Numbered from the stretch's first letter, positions 11,431 through 20,221 are shown. The stretch is 64,000 nucleotides of DNA from Calidithermus roseus (GCF_003574095.1 NZ_QWLA01000005.1:16597-80596), one strand, 5' to 3'. Translations and numbers: made by a program. The notes: generated from the letters alone by a model not told the origin.

Positions 11431-11470
11431 GTTGGCGTTAGGTGTTCGACGCATTGCGTACGGCCTAAAG
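11431..11470. repeat. Short heptad-repeat tract
   Basis: Units GGCGTTA, GGTGTTC, GACGCAT, TGCGTAC can be read with a 7-bp period upstream of the baeRF gene. This is a weak member of the heptad family. Confidence 0.35.
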
Positions 11471-11506
11471 GTAACCACGACAGGATGCGAACTCGAGGAG
11501 GCCTGT

Positions 11507-12661
11507 ATGCTCAACCAGGAGAACATTCGCCGCATTCACGAGCAGATCGCCGCGAAACCCGCCCCCATGCTCTCGCTCTACGTTGACATCAACCCGGCCA
11601 ACCCCAGCAACTCGGGTAGGGCCTACCTGACCAGGGCCAAGGAAGCCATGAGGGTCCTGGGAGTGCCTGAAAAGGTGCTCGACCGGGCCCTGAGCGCGAT
11701 GGAGAGGCTACCGGAGGGACGTCTGCGGGCGGTTTTCGCCGGGGAAGACTGGGTAGAGGCTTACGACCTCCAGACCGAACTACCCCTGCCGGACGGGGTC
11801 GAGGCCCGTTGGGGCGAACCTTACCTCACCCCCCTGATGTACGCCCTCGACGAGTACGAGCGCTACGCGGTGGTGTTGGTGGACCGGGAAAAGTGGCGGC
11901 TCTTCGAGCTGCACATGGGGCGGGTGGAGGAACTCGAGGGAGCCTTCCGGGCGGTTGCCGCCAATGAGTGGCGCGACCTAGGAGAGGACGCTACGGCAGC
12001 CGGGGGGCGCAGCGCCGGTCCCGGAGCCGTGGGGTACGTAGGCCGGGCCTCGGGGGGCAGTGGCAAGGATCGCTTCAACGAGCGCATGGGCGAGTGGACC
12101 GAACGCTTTTACCGGGAGATGGCCCAGAGGTTGGCCGAAACCATGAAAACCAGGGGCACTAGACGGCTCATTCTTATGGGACCTGACCCCGACACCAAGA
12201 ACTTCGCCGCTCACCTGCCGAACGGCCTCCCCGAACCCTACATCCTGCCCTCCATGCCGCACTCCAGAGTCGGCCCGGGGGAGGTTCTCAAGGCCCTCGA
12301 GCAGCAGTTGCCTCTGCTCGAGCGTGCCCGCGAGGAAAAGCTCCTCGATGCCATTCGCGAGCGGGGCATCTGGGGCTTGCAGCAGGTGCTGGAAGCTTTG
12401 CAGGAAGGGCGCTTGCACCTGCTGGTGGTGCCCTGGGGTCTGGAGGTGAGGGTGTTCCGCTGCGCCTCGGGCAGGGTAGAGCTGACCCGTGAGGCCGCCG
12501 AAGCCTACTGCCCTGGAGAGAAGCTGGAGGAAGTCTCCTTGAAGGAGGTCCTGCCCACCCTGGCCCAGGCCTACAACCTGCGGCTGGAGATCGTTCACGG
12601 CGAGGCTGAAGCCCGCCTGCGTGAGGAGTTTGGCGGCTTAGCGGGCCTCGTTCGCTGGTGA
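11507..12661 (+). CDS. baeRF-family (eRF1-like) protein
   Basis: This 384-residue protein resembles the bacterial archaeo-eukaryotic release-factor-like (baeRF) family. It has an N-terminal domain (MLSLYVDINPANPSNSGRAY), a middle domain starting near residue 120 (YAVVLVDREKWRLFEL), and a C-terminal domain of L7Ae type (LLVVPWGLEVRVFRCASGRV). In eRF1 a GGQ tripeptide begins the helix that enters the peptidyl-transferase centre; here the equivalent site, residues 183-186, reads GGSG before KDRFNERMGEW. I infer a role on stalled or damaged ribosomes, in keeping with its place between clpB and hsp20. The start follows a GAGGAGG ribosome site. Confidence 0.72.
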   Translation: MLNQENIRRIHEQIAAKPAPMLSLYVDINPANPSNSGRAYLTRAKEAMRVLGVPEKVLDRALSAMERLPEGRLRAVFAGEDWVEAYDLQTELPLPDGVEARWGEPYLTPLMYALDEYERYAVVLVDREKWRLFELHMGRVEELEGAFRAVAANEWRDLGEDATAAGGRSAGPGAVGYVGRASGGSGKDRFNERMGEWTERFYREMAQRLAETMKTRGTRRLILMGPDPDTKNFAAHLPNGLPEPYILPSMPHSRVGPGEVLKALEQQLPLLERAREEKLLDAIRERGIWGLQQVLEALQEGRLHLLVVPWGLEVRVFRCASGRVELTREAAEAYCPGEKLEEVSLKEVLPTLAQAYNLRLEIVHGEAEARLREEFGGLAGLVRW

Positions 12662-12744
12662 GGTGGCTCGCGGGGGCCCGCTTCATCTCAAGGCCAGGGT
12701 AGTCTCCTGGCCATAATTTTTTATGGTTTGCTATGGTCAATAAA

Positions 12745-12774
12745 CTTGACAATATAACACTCAAGTTTTATTAT
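12745..12774 (+). promoter_or_regulatory. hsp20 promoter with HspR-type HAIR operator
   Basis: Bases 12745-12765 read CTTGACA, 7 nt, ACTCAAG, a close match to the HspR HAIR repeat. The -35 TTGACA (12746-12751) lies in the left arm and the -10 TATTAT (12769-12774) follows at the ideal 17-nt spacing. Eighteen of the 21 bases are identical to the clpB element. Confidence 0.8.
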
Positions 12775-12792
12775 TCAAACAGGAGGTAAACG

Positions 12793-13212
12793 ATGGTACG
12801 CTTTGACCCCTTCAGAGAAATCGAGGAGATTCAGGAACGCCTGTTCCGCAACTTCGGCCTGACCCGCCCCGAGAACGGCAACCGCACTTATGCTCCCCTG
12901 GTTGACGTCATGGACGATGCCCAGGGCCTGCACTTCGCCATCTACCTGCCCGGCGTCGAGCCCGGCAACGTTGAGCTGACTACCGAGAACAACACTCTCA
13001 GTGTTACGGCCCAGCGGCCCTTCAACCGGCCCGAGGGGGTGCAGCAGTACCGCCTCGAGGGCGCCTATGGCACCTTTGCCCGCAGCTTCACCATCCCCAA
13101 CACCTACGACCTCTCCAAGGTGAGCGCCAACTTCAAGCATGGCGTGCTCTACGTAGACATCCCCAAGGCCGAGGCTGCCCAGCCCCGCAAGATTGACGTG
13201 CAGGTGGGCTGA
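12793..13212 (+). CDS. Small heat-shock protein Hsp20
   Basis: This 139-residue alpha-crystallin-type holdase binds unfolding proteins without ATP. The alpha-crystallin domain runs from about residue 37 (PLVDVMDDAQGLHFAIYLPG) to 125 (KHGVLYVDIPKAE), with a short N-terminal arm that starts MVRFDPFREIEEIQERL. An AGGAGGT ribosome site is 5 nt before the ATG. It is controlled by its own HAIR promoter and ends in a strong terminator. Confidence 0.95.
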   Translation: MVRFDPFREIEEIQERLFRNFGLTRPENGNRTYAPLVDVMDDAQGLHFAIYLPGVEPGNVELTTENNTLSVTAQRPFNRPEGVQQYRLEGAYGTFARSFTIPNTYDLSKVSANFKHGVLYVDIPKAEAAQPRKIDVQVG

Positions 13213-13233
13213 GTTTCGAGCCTCGAGTCCTCT

Positions 13234-13266
13234 ATCCCGGCGACTCCTGCCGGGATTTTTGTTTTT
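13234..13266 (+). terminator. Rho-independent terminator after hsp20
   Basis: An 8-bp stem ATCCCGGC / GCCGGGAT (13234-13241 with 13249-13256) with a 7-nt loop is followed by TTTTTGTTTTT. Confidence 0.9.
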
Positions 13267-13284
13267 GACCTGCGCTTGGACCTG

Positions 13285-13290
13285 TAAACT
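13285..13290 (+). promoter_or_regulatory. -10 box TAAACT for the rhomboid gene
   Basis: TAAACT ends 6 nt before the ATG at 13297 with no ribosome site, so the mRNA is probably leaderless. Confidence 0.45.
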
Positions 13291-13296
13291 TGGCCC

Positions 13297-13923
13297 ATGT
13301 TCCCCCTTTACGACATCAATCGCCCGCGCCGCCGGGCGGTTTTGGTACCCGTGCTGGTCGTCGCCAACCTGCTGGCCTTCGTGTGGGAGTGGGTACTCAA
13401 CGATCCTGGGGCCATCATCTACGCCTACGGCTTCATTCCTGCCAACTTCTTCGCCGACTCCCTGGCTGAGTGGCCCACCCTTTTCACCAGCATGTTCCTG
13501 CACGGGGGGATTGGGCATCTGGTGGGGAACATGTGGTTCTTGTGGGTCTTTGGGGATAACGTCGAGGACCGCCTGGGGCGTGGAAGGTTCCTGCTGTTCT
13601 ACCTGCTAGGGGGTGTGGGAGCGGCGCTGGCCCAGGGCCTCGTTTCTTATGGAAGCGACGCACCCATGATCGGAGCCTCGGGGGCGATTTCCGCAGTGCT
13701 CGGGGCCTACATCGTGCTCTACCCCGGTGCGCTGATCGTGAGCCTGCTGGGCTTTTTCCCCATCCTCATTCCAGCCGTGATCTATCTGGGGCTGTGGTTT
13801 TTGCTGCAGCTGTTCCAATCCTTTGGCGGAGTTCCGGGGGTCGCTTTCTGGGCTCACATCGGCGGCTTTGTCGTGGGCGTGGTGTTGATTCGGGTAATGG
13901 CTCCCGCCTGGCGGCGGCGTTGA
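13297..13923 (+). CDS. Rhomboid family intramembrane serine protease
   Basis: This 208-residue polytopic membrane protein has the rhomboid catalytic dyad. The nucleophile is Ser128 in GASGAISAVLGAY and the base is His187 in WAHIGGFVVG. The helix-2 motif HGGIGHLVGNMWFLWVFGDNVED supplies the oxyanion-side His and Asn. The family cleaves transmembrane segments within the bilayer. The substrate is unknown and no neighbour suggests one. Confidence 0.93.
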   Translation: MFPLYDINRPRRRAVLVPVLVVANLLAFVWEWVLNDPGAIIYAYGFIPANFFADSLAEWPTLFTSMFLHGGIGHLVGNMWFLWVFGDNVEDRLGRGRFLLFYLLGGVGAALAQGLVSYGSDAPMIGASGAISAVLGAYIVLYPGALIVSLLGFFPILIPAVIYLGLWFLLQLFQSFGGVPGVAFWAHIGGFVVGVVLIRVMAPAWRRR

Positions 13924-14153
13924 GGGCCGGAAGCAAAGCACGTTGAGTTGGGTCCAGCCTCTCGCTGTGGTGGGTTGTTGCACCCGATGTTGCGGAGCAA
14001 TTGTGAAATCTATACCACTGTGACTTGTGAAAAGAAGTACATTTGTTCTCGAGGGACATTTGTCCCCACACAAGAGTCCGGGGAAGGCCGCCATACTCGC
14101 ACAACATTAAGCTGACGCCTCTGCCTGGATTCCTGAATGAAGGAGGAGGCCAG
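13924..14153. other. Noncoding spacer
   Basis: No gene or clear structure was found in this spacer apart from the AGGAGGAGG ribosome site of ndh at its end. Confidence 0.5.
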
Positions 14154-15443
14154 ATGGCCGAGAAACACGTCGTCGTACTGGGTGCTGGATTCGCAGGTCT
14201 CAACGCCGTGCGGGAGCTTTCGCGCGAGCCTTCGGTGCGGGTTACGCTGGTAGACCGCAACAACTACCACCTTTTCCAGCCCTTGCTGTATCAGGTGGCC
14301 TCGGCGGGCCTCGAGGCCCCCCAGATTGCTTTCCCGGTCCGGGCTTTCCTGCGGCGGCACAAGAACGCCCGCTTCTTGCTGGGAAACGCCGAGGGGATTG
14401 ACCCCAGGGCCAGGGTGCTGATGGTCGAGGGCAGGCCGGTGCCCTACGACTACCTGATCGTAGGTTTGGGCACGAGGACCAACGACTTCGGGCTGCCGGG
14501 TGTGGCGAAATACGGTTACGCCCTGAAGACCCTCGATGACGCCATGCGCATTCGTGATCGCCTGATCTCGGCTGGCGAGGAGGCCAGCCGTACCGCAGAT
14601 CCCCACCGCCGTAGGGCCCTCCTGACCATGGTGATCGTGGGGGGTGGGCCGACCGGCGTGGAGCTGGCTGGGGCGCTGGGCGAGGTGCGCCGCCACGTGA
14701 TCCCCCGGGACTTCCCCGGCGTGGACTTGCGTGAGGTGCGGGTCATCCTCATCGAAACCGGCAGTCGGCTACTCGATGCTTTCGCACCCTCCTCGGCCCG
14801 CTATGCCCAGCGCTTCCTCGAGCGGCTGGGCGTGGAGGTGTGGCTCGGTGAGCGGGTGGTGGAGATCCGGCCCGACGGGGTCAGGCTGGAGAGCGGCAAG
14901 TTCATCCCCACCTTCACCGCCGTCTGGACTGCCGGGGTAACCGGGCAGGGGATCCCCGGCCTACAGGTCGTGCGGGGCAACCGGGTCGCCACTACCCCTG
15001 AACTCTATGTGCCTGAGCACCCCGAGGTCTACGTGGCGGGCGACATGAACTTCCTGGAGTACAAAGATGGCCGCCCCTACCCGCAAGTAGCCCCCACGGC
15101 CATGCAGCAGGGCCGCCTGGCTGCGCAGAACATCCTGCGCGAGCTGCGGGGGGAAGAGAAGAGGGCTTTCCGCTATTTCGACAAAGGCAACATGGCGACG
15201 CTGGGCCGCAATGCCGCAGTCGCCGAAATTAAGGGGCTTCGCCTGAGCGCTTTCCCGGCCTGGGTCGCCTGGTTGGGGGTGCATCTTTACTACCTGGCCG
15301 GTTTCCGCAACCGCCTGATGGTGCTGGGCAACTGGGCTTACAGCTACTTCACCTACGACTACGCTGTGCGGGTCATGCACCACCGCCACGAGTTCCCGGC
15401 GCTAAAGACGCCTCTGGAACAACCGGCGGAGATGGGTGCTTGA
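14154..15443 (+). CDS. ndh: Type II NADH dehydrogenase (NDH-2)
   Basis: This 429-residue flavoprotein oxidises NADH and reduces quinone without pumping protons. An FAD-binding fold at the N terminus (VVVLGAGFAGLNAVRELS) is followed by the NAD-binding fold VIVGGGPTGVELAGALGEV near residue 160 and the FAD-ribityl motif VYVAGDMNF near residue 295. The C-terminal region is amphipathic and would anchor it to the inner face of the membrane. The ATG at 14154 has an ideal AGGAGGAGG ribosome site, so the longer upstream frame is not used. Confidence 0.92.
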   Translation: MAEKHVVVLGAGFAGLNAVRELSREPSVRVTLVDRNNYHLFQPLLYQVASAGLEAPQIAFPVRAFLRRHKNARFLLGNAEGIDPRARVLMVEGRPVPYDYLIVGLGTRTNDFGLPGVAKYGYALKTLDDAMRIRDRLISAGEEASRTADPHRRRALLTMVIVGGGPTGVELAGALGEVRRHVIPRDFPGVDLREVRVILIETGSRLLDAFAPSSARYAQRFLERLGVEVWLGERVVEIRPDGVRLESGKFIPTFTAVWTAGVTGQGIPGLQVVRGNRVATTPELYVPEHPEVYVAGDMNFLEYKDGRPYPQVAPTAMQQGRLAAQNILRELRGEEKRAFRYFDKGNMATLGRNAAVAEIKGLRLSAFPAWVAWLGVHLYYLAGFRNRLMVLGNWAYSYFTYDYAVRVMHHRHEFPALKTPLEQPAEMGA

Positions 15444-15459
15444 GGATAGCCTCAAGCAC
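15436..15459. terminator. Perfect hairpin at the ndh stop
   Basis: GTGCTTGAGG, loop ATAG, CCTCAAGCAC forms a perfect 10-bp stem that overlaps the ndh stop codon. There is no T run, so it may stabilise the transcript end or act as a weak bidirectional terminator between ndh and the convergent lpxA. Confidence 0.4.
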
Positions 15460-15516
15460 GCCGATGGCCAGAGCGCGCTCAACGTCGCTTGGCGTTTAGG
15501 ATTGAACGTCTTATGG

Positions 15517-16305
15517 CTACCCCTCCCAATCCGCATCGTGCTGGACGAAACGAGCGATGCCGCGCTTGCTGGGGCTGGCGAGGAAAGCGCGAAGCTCGAG
15601 CACCTCTGGGGTTTCGGGCAGATCCTCGGGGAGGGAGTTGCCAGCACGCAGGGCGCGGAAAGCCCGCTCGAGGGCCTTGTAACGTTCTCCGTTCACGCCG
15701 CTGCGCCGCAGGCCCACCGTGTTGAGCCGGTAGTGGATGGCCGGAACCTCGGTGGCCAGGGTGAAGGGCAGGATGTCCTTACGGGCGCCCGCCATGCCCC
15801 CGAGCATCGCGCCCGCCCCGATGCGCACGAACTGGTGTACTGCTGCCCCACCGCCGATCACCGCACCCTTGCCCACGCTGACGTGACCGGCCAGCATGAC
15901 GTTGTTGGTTAGGATCACTCCGTCGCCAACCTGGCAATCATGGGCCACGTGACTGTAGGCCATCAGGTAACAGCCCGTACCGATGCGGGTAGGGCAGTCC
16001 TCGCGGGTCGAGCGGTGCAGGGTGACCCCTTCGCGCAGGATGGTGCGGGCTCCTACCTCGAGCCAGCTTTCCTGCCCCTTGAAGCTCAGGTCCTGGGGCT
16101 CCCCGCCCAGCACCGCGTGGGCTCCCACCCGGACCTCTTCGCCCAGGCGCACGTAGGGCAGGATTACCGCGTGTGGCCCGATCCGAACCCCGTCGCCGAC
16201 CTCGCAGGGCCCCTCGATAACCGCGTAGGGGCCGATCTCGACCCTGCCAAGCAATCGGGCTTTGGGTGAGACAACCGCCGTGGGGTGAATGAGGGTGTGG
16301 GTCAT
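15517..16305 (-). CDS. lpxA: Acyl-ACP:UDP-N-acetylglucosamine O-acyltransferase
   Basis: This 262-residue left-handed beta-helix enzyme performs the first acylation of lipid A synthesis. The hexapeptide repeats begin at residue 6 (HPTAVVSPKARLLGRVEIG). The catalytic-base region SHVAHDCQVGDGVILTNN and the block GHVSVGKGAVIGGGAAVHQF are intact, and the C-terminal helical domain is present (GLRRSGVNGERYKALERAFR). It lies 6 bp after fabZ in the same operon. Thermaceae are thought to lack classical LPS, so the product may be an acylated glycolipid. Confidence 0.92.
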   Translation of the reverse strand: MTHTLIHPTAVVSPKARLLGRVEIGPYAVIEGPCEVGDGVRIGPHAVILPYVRLGEEVRVGAHAVLGGEPQDLSFKGQESWLEVGARTILREGVTLHRSTREDCPTRIGTGCYLMAYSHVAHDCQVGDGVILTNNVMLAGHVSVGKGAVIGGGAAVHQFVRIGAGAMLGGMAGARKDILPFTLATEVPAIHYRLNTVGLRRSGVNGERYKALERAFRALRAGNSLPEDLPETPEVLELRAFLASPSKRGIARFVQHDADWEG

Positions 16306-16311
16306 GATGGC

Positions 16312-16740
16312 TCAGCCCTCGCTGCGCAGCACGAAGGTCAGGGTAGCTTCGGCCCGGACCTCACCCTCCACCTTGGCTTCAACCTTGACCTTGCCCAAGC
16401 CCCGGCGGTATTGCAAAAGCTCGCCCTCGAGGATCAGGCTGTCGCCGGGCGTTACCGGTTTGCGGAAGCGCGCCTCCTCGACCCCTACCAAAAACACCAG
16501 GCCCCCAGGCTTGAACTCCGGCTGCTTGGTGACCACTGCCACCGAAGCCTGGGCCATGGCCTCGAGGATCAACACTCCCGGCATGATGGGGTAGCTGGGG
16601 AAGTGGCCCTGGAAATGGGGCTCGTTGAAGGTCACGTTCTTGAGGGCCCTGAAGCGCTTCTCATCGGCCTCGAGCACCCGGTCGATGAGCAAGAAGGGGT
16701 AGCGATGGGGCAGGAATTGCAGAATTTGCGTGATATCCAT
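16312..16740 (-). CDS. fabZ: 3-hydroxyacyl-ACP dehydratase FabZ
   Basis: This 142-residue hot-dog-fold dehydratase converts 3-hydroxyacyl-ACP to trans-2-enoyl-ACP in fatty-acid synthesis. The catalytic His is in PHFQGHFPSYPIMPG and the catalytic Glu in GVLILEAMAQASV. It competes with LpxA for the same 3-hydroxyacyl-ACP pool, and the two genes are adjacent as in many bacteria. A 7-bp gap separates it from the upstream oxidoreductase. Confidence 0.95.
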   Translation of the reverse strand: MDITQILQFLPHRYPFLLIDRVLEADEKRFRALKNVTFNEPHFQGHFPSYPIMPGVLILEAMAQASVAVVTKQPEFKPGGLVFLVGVEEARFRKPVTPGDSLILEGELLQYRRGLGKVKVEAKVEGEVRAEATLTFVLRSEG

Positions 16741-16747
16741 GACAGGT

Positions 16748-17719
16748 TCACCTGGGATAGGGCATCACCCTCCTGTCCTGCGGCAAGGAGTTGAGGGCCT
16801 TGGAAAGCTCGAGGGCCATCTCGAGGGCCAGCAGGTCGTCCTCGAGGGTTACCAAGGGAGGATCGTCGCGCTGGATACGATCGACGAAATGCTTGAGTTG
16901 GCGGCGCAGCGGGTTTTCGTTGTGGATGGAGGTGCGCTCGACGTGCACGTGGGTGGGGCCGCCCAGTTCGCCGTTGCTCATGGCGCGGTGGATGGACAAC
17001 TCGGTGTAGGGGTCGTTGGTGAAGTCCATGCGCACTACCTCGCCCGGCTGGGCGATGGTCAGCGAGCGCTCGGGTTGAGGAGAGACCCGACTGGCGGTGA
17101 GCACGGCCTGGGTCCCGGAGGGAAACTCGAGCACCGCGTGGGCATACTCGTCGCGCCCGTCGAGGGCCTGGCCCACCACCGTGTAGCGCATGGGCTTTTC
17201 CCGCAGAAGCAGCAGGATGAGGTCCAGGTCGTGGATCATCAGGTCGAGGATTACCCCGATGTCCCGGATGCGGCGGTTGTTGCTCACCCGCCTGGCCTCG
17301 ATCACCCAGGGATTCCCCAGCAGGTTGGGCAGATCCGCCACCGCCTGGTAGAAGCGCATGATGTGTCCCACCTGAAGCACCAGGCCCCGGCGCTCGGCCA
17401 GTTGCACCAGCTCGCGGGCTTGCTCGAGGGAGGGGGTCATGGGTTTTTCCACCAGCACGTGAACGCCGGCTTCCAGGAATAGCCGCGTTTGCTGGTAGTG
17501 ATGGGAAGTGGGGGAGGCGATGCTTACGGCCTGTACCTGGCCTAGCAAGGCTTCGGGGTCGGCGTAGGCGGGTACTTCGAGGTCTTGCTCAATAACCCGC
17601 CGTCGCATGGGGTCAGGATCGGCCACGCCCACCAGCTTGACTCCCGGCAGGCCCGCATAGATCTGAGCGTGGTAGGTCCCCATGACCCCCACGCCAACCA
17701 CGCCAACTTTTAGCTCCAT
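16748..17719 (-). CDS. Gfo/Idh/MocA family NAD-dependent oxidoreductase
   Basis: This 323-residue protein has an N-terminal Rossmann fold (KVGVVGVGVMGTYHAQIYAG), the family EKP motif (HVLVEKPMTPS) near residue 93, and a C-terminal alpha/beta substrate domain with the histidine motif DLMIHDLDLI. It opens the fabZ-lpxA operon. A Gfo/Idh enzyme next to lpxA could be a GnnA-like oxidase acting on UDP-GlcNAc, but no partner aminotransferase (GnnB) is adjacent, so this is only a guess. The ATG at 17719 has a GAGGTGG ribosome site. Confidence 0.82.
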   Translation of the reverse strand: MELKVGVVGVGVMGTYHAQIYAGLPGVKLVGVADPDPMRRRVIEQDLEVPAYADPEALLGQVQAVSIASPTSHHYQQTRLFLEAGVHVLVEKPMTPSLEQARELVQLAERRGLVLQVGHIMRFYQAVADLPNLLGNPWVIEARRVSNNRRIRDIGVILDLMIHDLDLILLLLREKPMRYTVVGQALDGRDEYAHAVLEFPSGTQAVLTASRVSPQPERSLTIAQPGEVVRMDFTNDPYTELSIHRAMSNGELGGPTHVHVERTSIHNENPLRRQLKHFVDRIQRDDPPLVTLEDDLLALEMALELSKALNSLPQDRRVMPYPR

Positions 17720-17894
17720 GGCCACCTCAGTAGGGGCATATCTGACATCGCCAGCATCATAACACCCACACTTCAATCCGCCAGGCTGAACTGAACCTGA
17801 AATTGTCTACACGCATATCTCGTTCCGCCTTGTGTGGCCGCGGGGGCTCTGGTAGGATGCCGTGGTTTGCAGTAGTTCTCCGGGGGAGAAAGCT

Positions 17895-18563
17895 GTGGCA
17901 AGAGGAACGCTGTTTGTGATGACGGGGGCCTCGGGGGTGGGCAAGGGCACCATCCGGGCTCAGGTAATGGGCTACTTGCACAGAAGCCTGCACTACTCTA
18001 TTTCGATGACCACCCGCGCGCCGCGTCCTGGCGAAAAGAACGGCCAGGACTACTACTTCGTCAGCAAGGAGGAGTTCGAAGCCCGTATCGCCCGCAATGG
18101 CTTCCTCGAGTACGCCGAGTTCGTGGGCAACTACTACGGCACCCCCCGCGAGCCGGTGGAGGAAGCCTTGAACAAGGGGCTCGATGTTCTGCTGGAAATC
18201 GAGGTGCAAGGGGCCTTGCAAGTCGCCAAGCAAGCGCCCGACGCGGTGATGATCTTTATCGTTCCACCCTCGCTCTCCGAGCTGAAGCACCGCTTGCTCC
18301 TACGAGGCACCGAGAGCCTGGAGAAGATCGAGAAGCGCCTGGCCCAGGCCAGGCGTGAGATGGAAGCTGCCCACAACTTCCACTACGTGGTGGTCAATGA
18401 CGAGCTGGGCAGTGCGGTGAACGATTTCATGGCGATTATCCGCGCCGAGCGCCTGCGTTATCCCCGGATGAAGGAGGCCATCGCGCAAGCCCTGACCCAC
18501 GACCCGGAAATTGACGCAGAAAATGCTGTACTGGAGGAAAAAATTCGCAAGGCGGGATCTTGA
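17895..18563 (+). CDS. gmk: Guanylate kinase
   Basis: This 222-residue enzyme phosphorylates GMP to GDP. The P-loop is GASGVGKGT and the GMP-binding segment is [23 protein letters not shown]. The [13 protein letters not shown] and [12 protein letters not shown] blocks are typical. A GTG start with a GGGGGAGA ribosome site is used. rpoZ follows 31 bp later, an arrangement common in bacteria. Confidence 0.95.
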   Translation: MARGTLFVMTGASGVGKGTIRAQVMGYLHRSLHYSISMTTRAPRPGEKNGQDYYFVSKEEFEARIARNGFLEYAEFVGNYYGTPREPVEEALNKGLDVLLEIEVQGALQVAKQAPDAVMIFIVPPSLSELKHRLLLRGTESLEKIEKRLAQARREMEAAHNFHYVVVNDELGSAVNDFMAIIRAERLRYPRMKEAIAQALTHDPEIDAENAVLEEKIRKAGS

Positions 18564-18594
18564 CAGAGTGAGGAGGGGTGGTCAAAATCGGGGC

Positions 18595-18924
18595 GTGGCC
18601 GAACCTGGTATTGATTATCTGCTGAGCCTGACCGACTCTAAGTACCGACTCACCGTAGTGGTGGCCAAGCGCGCCCAGCAACTGCTGCGCTACCAGTTCA
18701 AGAACACCGTCCTCGAGCCCTCCGAGTGGCCCAAGATGCGCACCCTGGAAGGGGAGAAACCCGACCCCAACGCGGTGACGTGGGCCATGCAGGAACTGCG
18801 GACTGGCCGCTTGAGCATTGGTGAGGGCCTGGTGCCCGAGGACCGCCTTTCGCGCATGCTCGACCAGATGTACCCCCGCGAAGTCCCCGAACCCGTCGCC
18901 GACCGCGAGCGGGACCGGGATTAG
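18595..18924 (+). CDS. rpoZ: RNA polymerase omega subunit
   Basis: This 109-residue subunit helps beta-prime fold and assemble. The first 30 residues ([31 protein letters not shown]) are diagnostic, and the longer C-terminal part is of Thermus type. A GTG start at 18595 fits the family; the longer frame upstream overlaps gmk and does not align. Confidence 0.93.
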   Translation: MAEPGIDYLLSLTDSKYRLTVVVAKRAQQLLRYQFKNTVLEPSEWPKMRTLEGEKPDPNAVTWAMQELRTGRLSIGEGLVPEDRLSRMLDQMYPREVPEPVADRERDRD

Positions 18925-18973
18925 AGAAAACAGTAAGCGAGGGCGAGCCACCTGCTTGCCCTATAGGGGCTTT

Positions 18974-19060
18974 TGGCTATCGGCATATTTGTGTGAATAC
19001 GGTCCGATGGGTATCGACTATCGATATCGACCGTCGGCACGTTTGTACGATGCATGACTT
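18974..19060. repeat. Heptad-repeat tract upstream of argR
   Basis: The spacer between rpoZ and argR contains GGCTATC, GGCATAT and then GGTATCG, ACTATCG, ATATCGA, CCGTCGG with a 7-bp period. It belongs to the same family as the tracts at 47729 and 51047. Confidence 0.5.
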
Positions 19061-19089
19061 CTAGCAAGGAGCACTTCCTTGCATAAAAA

Positions 19090-19103
19090 TGATGTATACT
19101 CAC
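19090..19103 (+). promoter_or_regulatory. Candidate ArgR operator over the argR -10 box
   Basis: TGATGTATACTCAC contains the -10 box TATACT (19095-19100). It differs at one base of 14 from the element before argF (45751-45764). An operator over the -10 box would give autoregulation. Confidence 0.5.
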
Positions 19104-19128
19104 CTGCGCAAACCGCAGAGGGATCATT

Positions 19129-19587
19129 ATGGCAAGCAAAGAACAGCGTCACCGGGCCATTCAGGAGATCATCTCCCAGGAGAATATCTCCACCCAAGCC
19201 CAACTAGTCGATCGACTGCGCAAGCGTGGCTATGCGGTGACCCAGGCCACCGTGAGCCGGGACATCAACGAGATGCGGCTGGTGCGTATGCCCATGGGCC
19301 GGGGTCGGCATAAGTATGCGCTCGCGGCGGTGACCCTGGCCGAGGACGTGGAGGAGGAACTGCGGCGCATGTTCCGCGAGATGGTGCACGACGTGGACCG
19401 GGGGGAAAACATCCTGGTGTTGCGCACTGCCGACGGACATGCCACGGGGATTGCCTTGCTGCTGGACCGCCTCGCGCGGGACGAGATCGTGGGGACGCTG
19501 GCCGGGGAAGATACCATCTTCATCGTGACCCGCAGCGCCAAGGACGCCGAGCGGCTTCAGAATGACCTCGAGGGCTACCTCGAGTAG
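19129..19587 (+). CDS. argR: Arginine repressor ArgR
   Basis: This 152-residue repressor has an N-terminal winged helix-turn-helix (residues 1-70, with [27 protein letters not shown]) and a C-terminal hexamerisation and arginine-binding domain ([19 protein letters not shown] and [14 protein letters not shown]). It would control the argFCJ cluster at 45.8 kb in this window. The next gene starts 6 bp after its stop, so the two are probably co-transcribed. Confidence 0.95.
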   Translation: MASKEQRHRAIQEIISQENISTQAQLVDRLRKRGYAVTQATVSRDINEMRLVRMPMGRGRHKYALAAVTLAEDVEEELRRMFREMVHDVDRGENILVLRTADGHATGIALLLDRLARDEIVGTLAGEDTIFIVTRSAKDAERLQNDLEGYLE

Positions 19588-19593
19588 GCTCAC

Positions 19594-20211
19594 ATGCTGG
19601 AACTGGCGAGCAAGGCCTTCCTGACGTTCTTCGTGGTCATCGACCCGGTGGGGGTGGTGCCGATATTCGTGGCCCTGGCGGGGAACCGCCCCCGCCCCGA
19701 GCAGCTTCGCATCGCCCGCAAGGCCATCCTGGTTGCGGGCGGGGTGATCTTGTTCTTCGCCCTGGTCGGAGGCCCCTTGCTCGAGCGCTTGGGGATCAGC
19801 CTCGAGGCCCTGCGCATCGCCGGGGGGATCCTGCTTTTCCGCATCGCCGTGGACATGGTCTTTGCCCACTGGGAGCGCGAGACCAAGGAGGAGCAGGACG
19901 AGGCCAGGGAGCGCTCGGACGTCTCGGTCTTCCCGCTGGCCATCCCCCTCATCGCCGGGCCGGGAACCCTGGCCAGCGTGCTGATTCTGGCGGGCGAGTC
20001 GCGCAGGGTCGAGTTCGGGCTGTGGATCGTGCTGGGCATGGCCGCGGTGGTGCTGGTGATGGCCTATTTCCTTCTGCGGGCCTCGAGCCGCCTGCGCTTC
20101 TTGCTGGGCCGCACCGGCATCAACGTGATCACGCGGGTACTTGGGCTGCTGCTGGCCGCCCTGGCCGTGCAGTACGTGGCCGACGGGGCACGGGCCTTTT
20201 TGGAGAGCTAG
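19594..20211 (+). CDS. MarC family integral membrane protein
   Basis: This 205-residue protein has about six transmembrane helices and the MarC/UPF0056 blocks [16 protein letters not shown] near the start and [19 protein letters not shown] near residue 112. The family is widespread, and its transport substrate is not established. It follows argR with a 6-bp gap. Confidence 0.9.
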   Translation: MLELASKAFLTFFVVIDPVGVVPIFVALAGNRPRPEQLRIARKAILVAGGVILFFALVGGPLLERLGISLEALRIAGGILLFRIAVDMVFAHWERETKEEQDEARERSDVSVFPLAIPLIAGPGTLASVLILAGESRRVEFGLWIVLGMAAVVLVMAYFLLRASSRLRFLLGRTGINVITRVLGLLLAALAVQYVADGARAFLES

Positions 20212-20221
20212 CTGCATCCTG

